Below, in pieces: positions 8,128 to 19,024 of a stretch of 64,000 bases of DNA. This DNA comes from JAFARZ01 sp035651595. GTDB lineage: Bacteria > Actinomycetota > Actinomycetes > Streptosporangiales > Streptosporangiaceae. Every line of letters begins with the position of its first letter. Position 1 is the stretch's first letter. The stretch covers positions 1 through 64,000 of the forward strand of contig DASRFJ010000360.1 in the NCBI GenBank assembly GCA_035651595.1, written 5' to 3'. The translations under genes and the position numbers were made by a program. The notes below the pieces were generated by a model. The model had not been told where the DNA came from and made no database searches. It saw only the letters and a list, made by a program, of their open reading frames with translations.

Positions 8128-9048
8128 TCATGCTGCGCTGGCAAGGCGGTAGTTACCTGGCGCCTTCCCCGACTCGCGCTTGAACGCCTTGGCGAAGGCG
8201 AATTCCGAGCCGTATCCGGTGCGTTCCGCGATCGCGGACAGCGGCAGCTCGGTCTCCCTCAGCAGGCGCCGCGCGGTCGTCATCCGCCAGCCGGTCAAGT
8301 AGGCCAGCGGCGACTCGCCTAGCACGCTCTTGAACCGGCGGGCGAACGCGGCGCGGGACAGGCCGGATTCGCGAGCCAGCCTCTCAACGGTCCATGACAC
8401 CGCCGGCGCGTCGTGGATGGCACGCAGCGCGGGTGCGATGGCCGGGTCGGCGACCGCTGCGGCCCAGCCGGTCGCCTGCTCGGCTGGCAGCCTGTCATGC
8501 CAGGCTCGAAGGATCCGCAGCAACAGCACGTCGATGAGCGCGACAACAATGCTCGCACTGGTCGCTCGCGGGTCAGTCGTCTCGTCGACGATCTGCCGTA
8601 TCGAGATCTCCAGCGCCTGGCCGCGCTCCGCGCCGGCCGGGAAGTGAATAACGTCCGGCAGGCTCGCCACCAGCGGGTGGGAGCTGGTCACATCGAGCTT
8701 GTAAGCGGCACAGGCCAGCACGGTCCGCTCTCCCGGACCATCGATCCGGAGCCCGCCGAACGCGGCGCCCTGCGCGACCCGGTCGTGACTGTAGTCGGCC
8801 GGCGGCAGCGCGGGATGGCTGCACAGCGTGTGCTGGCCGCCGCGGGGCAAGAACACCACATCACCGGTGACGAGCGTGAGCGGCGTGCCGCCCTCGGGAA
8901 CCAGCACGCAGCCGCCATCGGCCACCACATGGACTCCCGCTCCCGCGAAGGCCGGGAGCCGCATGCTCCACGGCGCGCGGCATTCGCAGCGGGTGACCAC
9001 CGGGCTGCCGGTGCGCAGCGCGGCGAGAGTGCCGCCGAACAGATCCAT
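8128..9048 (-). CDS. AraC-family transcriptional regulator with cupin sensor
   Basis: 306 residues. The N-terminal cupin (AraC_binding-like) region contains FLPRGGQHTL. The C-terminal double helix-turn-helix (about 205-305) has VERLARESGLSRAAFARRFK and the signature second HTH SAIAERTGYGSEFAFAKAFKR. The start at 9048 is chosen because GGGGGATGACG lies at ribosome-site distance; longer starts exist at 9054 and 9078. It is divergent from an alcohol-dehydrogenase-like gene that it probably controls, a common pairing in actinomycetes. Confidence 0.85.
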   Translation of the reverse strand: MDLFGGTLAALRTGSPVVTRCECRAPWSMRLPAFAGAGVHVVADGGCVLVPEGGTPLTLVTGDVVFLPRGGQHTLCSHPALPPADYSHDRVAQGAAFGGLRIDGPGERTVLACAAYKLDVTSSHPLVASLPDVIHFPAGAERGQALEISIRQIVDETTDPRATSASIVVALIDVLLLRILRAWHDRLPAEQATGWAAAVADPAIAPALRAIHDAPAVSWTVERLARESGLSRAAFARRFKSVLGESPLAYLTGWRMTTARRLLRETELPLSAIAERTGYGSEFAFAKAFKRESGKAPGNYRLASAA

Positions 9049-9158
9049 CGTCATCCCCCGAGACGCGCGGACATGCAACCGAGCTTTCCGGCCATTCTGT
9101 CACGCATTCCTCATATCTAGGCTCAGTGCCCGTAGCCATCGAGGACCGGAGGATAGTC

Positions 9159-10076
9159 ATGAAAGCACTTGTCCCCGCCGTGCAGAAGCCGGGTGAGCTG
9201 GCGTTCGCGGACACCGGTGAGCCGGAGCCTGCCGCGGATCATGCGGTCGTGACGGTTGCCGCGTTCGGCGTGAACCGGGGCGAGACCTACCAGCTCGAGC
9301 AGCCCCGGCCCGGCTGGCGCCCCGGCAAGGACATCGCGGGCGTAGTCAGCCTCGCCGCCGCGGACGGCTCCGGGCCGCCCGCCGGGACGCGCGTGGTCGG
9401 CCATGCCGACTCGGGCGGCTGGGCGGAACAGGTGGCGGTCCCAACACACCGCCTGGCCGAGTTGCCGGAGGACATGCCGTTCGTCACCGCAGCGGCACTG
9501 CCGCTGGCCGGCCTTGCGGCGCTTCGCCTGCTGCGCGTCACCGGGCCGCTGCCGAGCCGGACGGTTCTGCTGACCGGCGCTTCAGGCGGCCTCGGGCACT
9601 ACTTCACCGAACTCGCGGCGGGGCAGGGCGCGCTGGTGACCGCTATCGCCGCGTCCGCCGGCCGCGGAACACGGCTGCGCGAGCTTGGCGCCGTCCGTGT
9701 GCTATCCGACATCGAGTCGGCGGCCGCGCCGTTCGACATCGGGATCGACTCCGTCGGCGGCGCCACCACCAGGGAGATCTGGCACCGCCTGCACGAGCAC
9801 GGGCTGCTGATCTGGATCGGGCAGGCCAGCCGCGTCCGGCCCGACCTGGACTACTTCGACTGGGACGGCGCGCTGAGCGTCACAATCCGCAAATTCAACT
9901 ACATGGACAGCATCCACACCGAGGCCGAAGACCTCGCGACCCTGGTCCGGCTCGTCACGGCCGGCCGGCTGCACCCCGAGATCGGCCGGGTCGGCGACTG
10001 GTCTGGTACCGGGGACGCCATCGCGGGGCTGCTGAACCGCGAGGTCCGCGGCAACGTCGTGCTCACCATCGGCTGA
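9159..10076 (+). CDS. Zinc-less MDR-family NAD(P)H oxidoreductase
   Basis: 305 residues of the medium-chain dehydrogenase/quinone-oxidoreductase type. The N-terminal GroES-like half includes AAFGVNRGETYQL. The Rossmann half has the nucleotide-binding VLLTGASGGLGHYFTELA, and the catalytic-zinc cysteines of alcohol dehydrogenases are absent. The ATG at 9159 follows a good GGAGGA; an in-frame GTG at 9126 is less likely. It is divergent from the AraC regulator, whose target it may be. The substrate is unknown. Confidence 0.82.
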   Translation: MKALVPAVQKPGELAFADTGEPEPAADHAVVTVAAFGVNRGETYQLEQPRPGWRPGKDIAGVVSLAAADGSGPPAGTRVVGHADSGGWAEQVAVPTHRLAELPEDMPFVTAAALPLAGLAALRLLRVTGPLPSRTVLLTGASGGLGHYFTELAAGQGALVTAIAASAGRGTRLRELGAVRVLSDIESAAAPFDIGIDSVGGATTREIWHRLHEHGLLIWIGQASRVRPDLDYFDWDGALSVTIRKFNYMDSIHTEAEDLATLVRLVTAGRLHPEIGRVGDWSGTGDAIAGLLNREVRGNVVLTIG

Positions 10077-10174
10077 AGACCCGAGCCAGCCTTCATACCG
10101 CCCATGACCTCCGGACCCAGACGTGGACAATCGGCACTTCCAGGGATATGGCCGTCGTTCCTAGCGTCAGGGGC

Positions 10175-10696
10175 ATGAAGAAGATACGGGCACTAGGCAT
10201 CTGCGCGGCCGGGATAATCGCGGCAGCTGTCGGCGGAGCGGGGATCGCGTCGGCTTCCCCGGCCGCAAGCCACCGCAACGTTCCGTCGACATTCACCGTC
10301 TTCACGCACATGGTGGAGGCGCACATTGTCGCACCCTGTTCCACCTGCGCCACCCCGCCCTTGCCGGCTGGGTCCAAGGTGAGCACCGAATACGTGAACG
10401 ACCCGGTATTCGGCCAGAAAACAGGCGGCCAGCAAATCGGTCAGGAAGCTCTCGTCATCAATATCGTGAGTTCGGATGCGTCTACGGCGTTGCTGAGCGG
10501 CGCGGTGAACTTCACCGGAGGAGGCCTGTCGGGCGAGCTCACCGTGTTGGGTGAGATCGACGCGCGGGCCAGTTCCGGAGTCGTGGCGGTGACCGGAGGC
10601 ACCGGAAGCTTCCAAGGAGCCAAGGGCGAGGTCGCCTATTCCGGAGCCGGGTTCACTTCCCAGGTCACCACGCTCGTGGTCCACCTCACCCACTGA
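10175..10696 (+). CDS. Secreted allene-oxide-cyclase-like barrel protein
   Basis: About 173 residues. The signal peptide is KKIRALGICAAGIIAAAVGGAG with an ASA cleavage site. The mature part has alternating strands and the turn VTGGTGSFQGAKGEVAYSG, a hallmark of AOC-like/dirigent-type barrels. In bacteria these are secreted proteins of unknown role. The two close cysteines (CSTC) near residue 50 of the mature part could form a disulfide or bind a ligand. An earlier ATG at 10148 would spoil the signal peptide, so 10175 is preferred. Confidence 0.7.
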   Translation: MKKIRALGICAAGIIAAAVGGAGIASASPAASHRNVPSTFTVFTHMVEAHIVAPCSTCATPPLPAGSKVSTEYVNDPVFGQKTGGQQIGQEALVINIVSSDASTALLSGAVNFTGGGLSGELTVLGEIDARASSGVVAVTGGTGSFQGAKGEVAYSGAGFTSQVTTLVVHLTH

Positions 10697-10706
10697 CACA
10701 CGGAGG

Positions 10707-11384
10707 TCAGAGCAGGCCGCGGTCTCGGGCGTAGATCGCGGCCTGTGTCCGGTCGCGGAGGCCGACGCGGCTCAGGATGCGGGAGATGTGGTTCTTCACC
10801 GTTCCCTCGCTGAGGAACAGCTGTGCGGCGATTTCGCGGTTGGTGGCGCCACGGGCTATCAGACGCAGCACATCGACCTCGCGCGCCGTCAGCGACTGCC
10901 CGACCTGGGCGGGACCGGTGTTATCGCCGCCCTCGGGTAGCGAGAGCGGGTGGCGGGCCAAGGCTGATGCCAGGCGGCCGGCGGCCTGGACGTCGAACTG
11001 CGCGATGCCGGACCGTGCCAGTCGTACCGCATCGGCGAGTTCCCGGGCGGGCAGATCCTTGAGCAGGTATCCGGCGGCACCGGCCCGCAGCGCCTGAACC
11101 ACGTACTCCTCGTCGTCGAACGTCGTCAACATGACGACCTGGCATCCGGGACGCTCCTGGCGGATGCGGCCCGCTGCCTGCGCGCCGTCGCATTCTGGCA
11201 TCCGCACGTCCATCAGGACCACGTCCGGATCCAGGGCGATCGCCTTCTCGACGGCTTCCCTGCCGTCGCCGGCCATGCCAACCACCGTGATTCCCGGCTG
11301 GATACTCAGCAGGGATGCGATTCCCTCGCGGATGAGCTGCTGGTCATCGACCACCAGCACGCGTACCGGCTCATGCTCGCTCAT
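10707..11384 (-). CDS. NarL/LuxR-family response regulator
   Basis: 225 residues. The receiver domain has VVDDQQLIREG, the phospho-acceptor aspartate in DVVLMDVRMP, the Thr of MLTTFDD and the Lys of YLLKDLP. The C-terminal LuxR-type HTH has LTAREVDVLRLIARGATNREIAAQLFLSEGTVKNHI. It is the partner of the histidine kinase just upstream, with an ATGA overlap at 11381-11384. Regulated genes cannot be told from the sequence. Confidence 0.92.
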   Translation of the reverse strand: MSEHEPVRVLVVDDQQLIREGIASLLSIQPGITVVGMAGDGREAVEKAIALDPDVVLMDVRMPECDGAQAAGRIRQERPGCQVVMLTTFDDEEYVVQALRAGAAGYLLKDLPARELADAVRLARSGIAQFDVQAAGRLASALARHPLSLPEGGDNTGPAQVGQSLTAREVDVLRLIARGATNREIAAQLFLSEGTVKNHISRILSRVGLRDRTQAAIYARDRGLL

Positions 11385-12643
11385 CCGCTCGCTCCCGCCA
11401 GCACGGCGGATCCGGGGACGGTAACTGTAACGGTAGTTCCTTGGCGAGGCCGGCTGTCGATCCGCAAGTGTCCGCCCGCTAGCGCCGCCCGTTCGCGCAT
11501 GCCGAGCAGGCCGAAACCCGCCCGGCCCGCGGCGCCGCTCTCGTGCCGTCCCAGGTCGAACCCGTGCCCGTCGTCGGTGACCACGAGCTGTGCCTCGCGG
11601 TCGCCGAACGTCGCCGACACGGTGATCTCCCGGGCACCACTGTGCCGCCGGGCGTTCGTCAAGGCCTCCTGCGCGGAGCGGTACAGGACCGCGTGCGCGG
11701 CGGCGCTGATGCTGCCCTCATCGCCGGTCACGGTGAGGGTGACCCGTTGCTGTCCGGCGGCGGCCTGCCGCACAAGGTCGGCCAGCATGACGCTAAGCCG
11801 CGCCGGCGGCCGGTCACCGCGCAGCGCGCGGACCGACATGCGGACGTCGTCCAATGCCTGGCGCGCCGATGAGCGGGCGTCGGCCAGCGCCTGATCGGCC
11901 GATGCCCGGTCACGGTCGCGGAACGCCGTGGCCTTCTCCAGCTGAACTGCGATCGCGGTCAGATGATGGCCCAGGCTGTCGTGGATGTCCCTGGCCAGCC
12001 TGTTCCGTTCGGCCTCCGCGGACAGTTCGGCCACCTGGGCCGAATAGGCGGTCAGCTGGACGTGTGACTCCTCCAGCTCCCGCAGCGTCTGCTCCAGCCG
12101 CGCACGGCTGGCCTGCTCCCCTACCGCGATATTCGCCATGGCGATGGCCAGTATCAGGCCGACGCCGAACATGAGGACGTCGGACAGGTACGTCGCCTGC
12201 GTGTACCAGTGCGGCACCCGCAGCATGAAGGTCGCGATCAGCAGGACCAGGCACAATGCGGCGAGCGCGAGGCTCACCGCGCGCCCGAAGGCGAAGTAGG
12301 CAGCGAACGGCACCAGCACGAACAACGCGCGGGATTCACCTGAGGGGTCCAGTGCCGCCGCCACGACGAACAGGCCGAGCCGCGACGCCAGCAGCGCGAC
12401 CACTGGCCATTGACGGCCGCCACGGCCCAGCCACCGCTGCTGCGCGACCTCCAAGCCGAACAGCAGGATCATCACCGCGACGAAACCTGCGGTACGCGCC
12501 GCGTTACCGCTACCGAGACTCATTGCGCTGTAGTACAGGCCGGCTGCCAGGACGACACCGTAGACCATCGCGGAAACCCACGGCACCGCCGTCGGCCCCG
12601 CGGGGCAATCCTTCCTAGGCAGCGGCATCCAGCTGACAGCCAT
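11381..12643 (-). CDS. NarL-type sensor histidine kinase
   Basis: 420 residues. The N-terminal half has about five or six membrane helices. The HisKA_3 dimerisation domain follows, with the phospho-His in RLARDIHDSLGHHLTAIAVQL. The HATPase domain has EALTNARRHSGA, VTDDGHGF and FGLLGMRERAALAGG. The start at 12643 is supported by AAGGAGG at 9-5 bases upstream; a longer start at 12658 lacks this. It is co-transcribed with the response regulator. Confidence 0.9.
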   Translation of the reverse strand: MAVSWMPLPRKDCPAGPTAVPWVSAMVYGVVLAAGLYYSAMSLGSGNAARTAGFVAVMILLFGLEVAQQRWLGRGGRQWPVVALLASRLGLFVVAAALDPSGESRALFVLVPFAAYFAFGRAVSLALAALCLVLLIATFMLRVPHWYTQATYLSDVLMFGVGLILAIAMANIAVGEQASRARLEQTLRELEESHVQLTAYSAQVAELSAEAERNRLARDIHDSLGHHLTAIAVQLEKATAFRDRDRASADQALADARSSARQALDDVRMSVRALRGDRPPARLSVMLADLVRQAAAGQQRVTLTVTGDEGSISAAAHAVLYRSAQEALTNARRHSGAREITVSATFGDREAQLVVTDDGHGFDLGRHESGAAGRAGFGLLGMRERAALAGGHLRIDSRPRQGTTVTVTVPGSAVLAGASG

Positions 12644-12924
12644 GGCGGCCTCCTTCACGCGCTGCCCGTCTACCGCAGCGCTTCCAGGCTAATGTGCCTG
12701 GCGACGGCGGCCTTGCTTCCGATTCACGTGCGGCCGGAATTAGCCGCAAGACACGTGCCTTCTGGCATAACGGCCGCCACGCAGCCGCGCACCTTCAACT
12801 CGCGATGAACGTCCCGGTCGGGCCGGGTCGGGTCGGCCAGCAGGTCTGCGGCCACGCGGCGTCGTCCGGCGCCAACCGATGAAGATCGTCCCGACCAGGC
12901 CCGTTTGCCAGGATCTGAAAAGCG

Positions 12925-13013
12925 CGGAGGATCGGGGATTTGAACCCCGGAGGGTGTTGCCACCCAACCGCATTAGCAGTGCGGCGCCATAGACCGGACT
13001 AGGCGAATCCTCC
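12925..13013 (-). tRNA. tRNA-Ser (anticodon GCT)
   Basis: Read on the minus strand, the 7-bp acceptor GGAGGAT/ATCCTCC, the long variable arm of class II tRNAs, the T-arm GGGGTTCAAATCCCC and the anticodon loop CTGCTAA give a serine tRNA for AGC/AGU codons. The discriminator base is G, as expected for Ser. CCA is not encoded. Confidence 0.95.
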
Positions 13014-13253
13014 AGCCGCGCCGTACGCGGCGCATGCTGCCATAGCGTACCGGTACCAGACCGCGCCCGGCAAAGCAGCCGAACACTCGACGCCCAGCGG
13101 GCCCCGCGTGAGCCACATCCGCACCCGCCACGTCACGACCGCCCACTGTCCGGTTCGACGCAGGCGCCCGATCGTCATTGCCGATTGCTTAGCGCAGTGC
13201 CCGTTCTGTCCGCTACGTTCGGTGATAGCTCTGGATCCAGAAGGCGATCCGAA

Positions 13254-13306
13254 ATTACTGCGGACACTTACCCTCCCAAATCGGGGGGGTAAGTGTCCGC
13301 AATAAT
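13254..13306. repeat. Dispersed palindromic repeat, copy R1
   Basis: Two 24-bp arms around GCGGACACTTACCC flank a 6-base centre (AAATCG), giving a near-perfect palindrome. It is one of four copies, at 13254, 21791, 46713 and 57044. The mismatch CCCTCCC versus CCCCCCC defines orientation; R1 and R2 are forward, R3 and R4 reverse. About 60 bp to the left (13195-13253, with TACGTTCGGTG and ATCCGAAATTA) is also similar to the flank of R4 read on the minus strand. The rest of the 13014-13479 gap shows no gene. Confidence 0.85.
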
Positions 13307-13479
13307 CTGGCGCGCCTGGCGGCGCGACCGGAATCTGGCGATATGTCCCCATATGAGATACGGGACGTGGGCGGCCGTATGACGGCGCCAGGGCACGCGA
13401 GACGCAGCGAGCAACGCATTGCTCTGGACTGAAACGGAAGCGCGGCTCGTAGCGGGCGACCCGGGAAGCCCCGCGGGGG

Positions 13480-15684
<2,205 letters not shown>

Positions 15685-15832
15685 ACTGCCTACCTTACTT
15701 AAGGTAGATCGATTAGCTACGCACCGTGGTACACCTAGCCTGGGGGATGTATCTCTGTTGCCTTACGCACCAACGTGACGGAATCACTTGACGTAACCGC
15801 CCAGCCGAAGCAGGGTCATAAACGGAGGCGGC

Positions 15833-16915
15833 ATGCAATCCCACGGAAGGCAAGTGCGGCATTCGACGGAAATTCCCCATTGGTGTGATGATGTCCCGGA
15901 CTCGACCAGTCCGGCGCGGGTTATCCGTTTCGCCCGGCGGTCGGTGCTCCGGGCCGCGGTACTCGGGTCAGACTCACCCAGGACCTCAGGCGACCCACCG
16001 GGAACCACCCTGGTATACACCGTCATCGGGAAGATCCTCGATGTCAGCCCGCACGTCCTGGTGCTCGAGACCGACGCAGGCGAACAGCGGTTCCCGGTGT
16101 CCGCCTCCGCCGCCGCCTGGCGCGGCGGCCCGGTGGCGCCGGCCGCGCTGCGGCAAGGCGATCACGCAATTGTGCGTCGCGACAAGCCCGGCTCCCCGGT
16201 CGTCGACCGGATCTGGGCCGAGACCGGCCGGGTCACCGGAACCATCATCGAGCGCGATGGCCCCGCCACCCTGCTCGTGGACGAGGGGCCTGCCAAGGGG
16301 CGCCGGATCGTCATCATCGGCGCCGGCGCCTCTGGGCGGATTCAGGTCCGCTTCCCCCGCCTCGAGCCTGGCTACCTGATCGATGTGATCGGACTACGCC
16401 ACGACGGCTTCCTCGAGGCGCTGATCCCGGCTACCGCCCAGCCGCCGTATCACGCCGGACACCCGCCGGTGCCGCCCATGGTCAGCGGGCATGTGCCCGA
16501 CTCGCTCAGCGGCACCGCCGTCTGGCACGAGCCGGGCGAGGAGCCGGTCGGCCTGCTCGGCCTCGCTTACCCCGCCCTGGACCCCGAGACAAGCTGCGAA
16601 CGCACCCGGGCAACCCCAACCTGCGAGGGCGACCTGCACGCCGTGGACCCGCACACCACCGGCCCGGGCTGCGTGCGGCTCCCCTACCTGTCGGTCGGCA
16701 GCACACTCCGGCTGCGGAACGACTGTTCCGGGCGGGCCCGCAGCCTGCCCGTGACCGGCTGCGGGGCGACCGCGCGGCTGTTCTGCGATCGCTGCGTCGC
16801 ATGCGGCACCTCCCGCAAGGGGCGGATCGCCGACCTCACGATGGCCGCCTTCGTCGAGCTTGGCGGCGATCTGGAGGCCGGCTGCTTCAACGCGACGATG
16901 ACGATCGGCGGGTGA
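15833..16915 (+). CDS. Cysteine-rich protein with RlpA-like double-psi barrel
   Basis: 360 residues. A middle beta-rich region (60-200; TVIGKILDVSPHVLVLETDAG and DRIWAETGRVTGTI) looks like two small barrels binding or gating a ligand. The C-terminal 110 residues contain nine or so cysteines and the pattern LSVGSTLRLRN ... GRIADLTMAAFVELGG, which resembles the RlpA/expansin double-psi beta-barrel. No clear signal peptide is seen, although a basic/hydrophobic stretch lies near residues 30-45. The ATG follows ACGGAGGCGGC. It is separated by 4 nt from a MauE-like gene, suggesting that its cysteines are handled by a redox partner. The function is unknown. Confidence 0.6.
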   Translation: MQSHGRQVRHSTEIPHWCDDVPDSTSPARVIRFARRSVLRAAVLGSDSPRTSGDPPGTTLVYTVIGKILDVSPHVLVLETDAGEQRFPVSASAAAWRGGPVAPAALRQGDHAIVRRDKPGSPVVDRIWAETGRVTGTIIERDGPATLLVDEGPAKGRRIVIIGAGASGRIQVRFPRLEPGYLIDVIGLRHDGFLEALIPATAQPPYHAGHPPVPPMVSGHVPDSLSGTAVWHEPGEEPVGLLGLAYPALDPETSCERTRATPTCEGDLHAVDPHTTGPGCVRLPYLSVGSTLRLRNDCSGRARSLPVTGCGATARLFCDRCVACGTSRKGRIADLTMAAFVELGGDLEAGCFNATMTIGG

Positions 16916-16919
16916 GGGC

Positions 16920-17729
16920 GTGGCATTAGCACTGCTCACCGTGCGGCAGCTCCAGGTGCCGCTGCTCGCGCTGATGCTGCTCGGCGGCTGTGCCAGCAAG
17001 GCCCGGCGGGTCATCAGGGACCGCGCGATCGCCGCCGGTCTTGGCCCGACCGGGCTGTTCCCGTGGCGGCTGCGCCGTCCGTTCATGGTCGTGATGTGTG
17101 TCGTCGAGCTGACCCTCGGCATTGCTCTGTCCGCCACCGCGGTACGGCCGGGCGCTCCCGCCACCATCACCCGGGCGGGCACCGCGCTGTTCTTCCTGGT
17201 CGCGATCGGCACGCTGTACGAGGTGCGGCAGCACCGGCCGGAGGCCGGCTGCGGCTGCTTCGGCGACCTGAGCGAGACGCCCATCGGCCTGCGCACGATT
17301 GGCCGCGCCTGCCTGCTGTGCCTTGCGGCGGTCGTTTCCATCGGCGCACCGCCGCTGCACATGGCCAACTCGACCCGTGAAGCGGGCTTCTTCGTCTGTG
17401 TGCTCGGACTTGAGCTGGTCGCGATCGCCGCGCTGTCCCCGGAGATCGCCGAGATAGGTGTCCGCCTGGGTTACTCCGAACCGTGCGAGCTGCGCCGCCT
17501 TCCGGTCACCCGGACGCTCGCGTCACTGCGGACCAGTTCTCAGTGGCGCAGGCACGCCGCCCAGATAACCGGCGACGGACCCGCCGACATCTGGCGCGAA
17601 GGCTGCTGGCGGTTTGTCGTGTTCCAGGGTGTCGCCCACGGCCGGCCGGCGGACATCGTCTTCGCCGTCTACCTCCAGCCGCGGCGTCCGCCGATCCGGG
17701 TAGCAGTTGTCGATACCGGTCTAACGTGA
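16920..17729 (+). CDS. MauE/DoxX-like redox-associated membrane protein
   Basis: 269 residues with about four membrane segments in the first 190 and a soluble C-terminal tail. The motif GCGCFGDL after the third segment is the recurrent Cys-Gly-Cys-Phe-Gly signature of MauE/DoxX-like proteins, which are thought to shuttle thiol oxidation across the membrane. A GTG start lies 4 nt after the upstream stop, so the pair is an operon. A lipobox-like GGC at residue 22-24 is inside the first hydrophobic segment and is probably accidental. The 3' end overlaps a terminator hairpin. Confidence 0.7.
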   Translation: MALALLTVRQLQVPLLALMLLGGCASKARRVIRDRAIAAGLGPTGLFPWRLRRPFMVVMCVVELTLGIALSATAVRPGAPATITRAGTALFFLVAIGTLYEVRQHRPEAGCGCFGDLSETPIGLRTIGRACLLCLAAVVSIGAPPLHMANSTREAGFFVCVLGLELVAIAALSPEIAEIGVRLGYSEPCELRRLPVTRTLASLRTSSQWRRHAAQITGDGPADIWREGCWRFVVFQGVAHGRPADIVFAVYLQPRRPPIRVAVVDTGLT

Positions 17730-17756
17730 TCTAGCAAAATCGCTAGATCGTGTTAG
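17721..17756. terminator. Bidirectional terminator overlapping stop codon
   Basis: CTAAC-GT-GATCTAGC and GCTAGATC-GT-GTTAG form a stem of 15 positions with two central mismatches around AAAATC. It sits between convergent genes ending at 17729 and 17765, and the first stop codon lies inside the stem. Confidence 0.7.
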
Positions 17757-17764
17757 AGAATCCT

Positions 17765-18949
17765 CTACACGGGCTGCGAGCGCAAGAACTTGCCGAAGTG
17801 CGGGACGGTGAACGCGATCAATCCTCGCTCCGAGCTGTAGATAAGCCCCTTCTTGATCAGGCCGTCCCTGGCCGGCGACAGGCTGGATGGCTTGCGGCCA
17901 AGCTCGTCGGCGACCACCGACGTCGGCACCGGCTCATCGCCGGCCGAGGCCATCGCGCGCATGTACTCTCGTTCGGCCGGCGTCGCCCGCTCGTACCGGC
18001 TGCCGAAGAACCCGACGGCCAGCTCGCCCTCCGCCTCCGGCGCGGCGACCAGCACATCCTTCTCGGTCACCGGCGACGCCGCCGCGACATCCCAGGTCAC
18101 CTTGCCGTACGCCTGCACGAAGAACGGATACCCGTCGGCCGCCTCGTACAGCGCGTCCAGGGCACCGGTGGTGAACGTCACGTCCTCGCGTTCCGCGGGC
18201 GCGATCAGCGCCAGGTCGGCCGCCTCCCGGTCGAGTTTGTCTATCCGGGCGTAGCGGAAAAGCCGTTCGGAATAAGACTTACTGGCAGAGAGCACGGACG
18301 GGAGGTGCGGCAGGCCGGCGCCAACCACAATCAGCGGGCCGCCGGACTGGGACAGCTCGTGGCAGGCGGCGCACAGCGCCGACACGTCGGGGGTGGGCAC
18401 GTCCTGCATCTCGTCGACGAACAGGCCGATCCCGACGCCGAGGTCGCCGGCCACGGACGCGGCCTCGGCGAACAGCTCGGTCAGGTCGACCTCCAGGTCG
18501 CCGGAGTCGGCGCGGCCGCGCACCGCGGGCACGTCGATGCCCATGCCAGTGGTGACTGAGGTGCCCTTGGGCAGCTTGGGGTCGCGCAGGGCGAACGACT
18601 TCAGCACGCCGAGGAAGTACTCGATCCGGTCCGGTGCGCGGTGCCGCGGCGCGATCTCCCGCACCGCCATGTGCAGCGCGGCGGCGACCGGCCGGCGGAT
18701 CGACTGGTCCGGCCGTGCCTCGATCTTGCCGGTCCCCCACAGCCGCTGGATGGCCATCGACCGGAACGTGTTCAGCAGCACGGTCTTGCCGACGCCGCGC
18801 AGGCCGGTCAGCACCATCGACCGTTCGGGGCGGCCGCGGGCGACCCGTTCGAGGACGACCTCGAACTGGGCGATCTCCCGATCGCGCCCGGTGAGCTCCG
18901 GCGGCCGCTGGCCGGCGCCGGGAGCGTAGGGGTTGCGCACCGGATCCAT
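17765..18949 (-). CDS. AAA-type ATPase (orc/STAND-like ATP-binding protein)
   Basis: 394 residues. ELTGRDREIAQFEVVL is followed by Walker A LTGLRGVGKTVLL (about 47-59) and Walker B LFVDEMQDV, with sensor-like IVVGAGLPHLP. The C-terminal part has a winged-helix character (PTSVVADELGRKPSSLSPARDGLIKKGLI). Proteins of this size are common in actinomycetes as stand-alone orc1/cdc6-like or MNS-type ATPases; no role is established. It stands alone between a terminator and ctaG. No ribosome site is visible before the ATG, so translation may be leaderless. Confidence 0.75.
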   Translation of the reverse strand: MDPVRNPYAPGAGQRPPELTGRDREIAQFEVVLERVARGRPERSMVLTGLRGVGKTVLLNTFRSMAIQRLWGTGKIEARPDQSIRRPVAAALHMAVREIAPRHRAPDRIEYFLGVLKSFALRDPKLPKGTSVTTGMGIDVPAVRGRADSGDLEVDLTELFAEAASVAGDLGVGIGLFVDEMQDVPTPDVSALCAACHELSQSGGPLIVVGAGLPHLPSVLSASKSYSERLFRYARIDKLDREAADLALIAPAEREDVTFTTGALDALYEAADGYPFFVQAYGKVTWDVAAASPVTEKDVLVAAPEAEGELAVGFFGSRYERATPAEREYMRAMASAGDEPVPTSVVADELGRKPSSLSPARDGLIKKGLIYSSERGLIAFTVPHFGKFLRSQPV

Positions 18950-19024
18950 GGATCGGACTCTATGGCCCGCTCTAGCCCAGACCCTAGATTTCCCTAGAAA
19001 CCGCTACCGGCGTGTCGCGGTACG

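Noticed and set aside
12660..12924. Small frames in the gap between the histidine kinase and tRNA-Ser(GCT)
   Set aside because: No ribosome site, no recognisable composition or family; nothing supportable was found in this gap.
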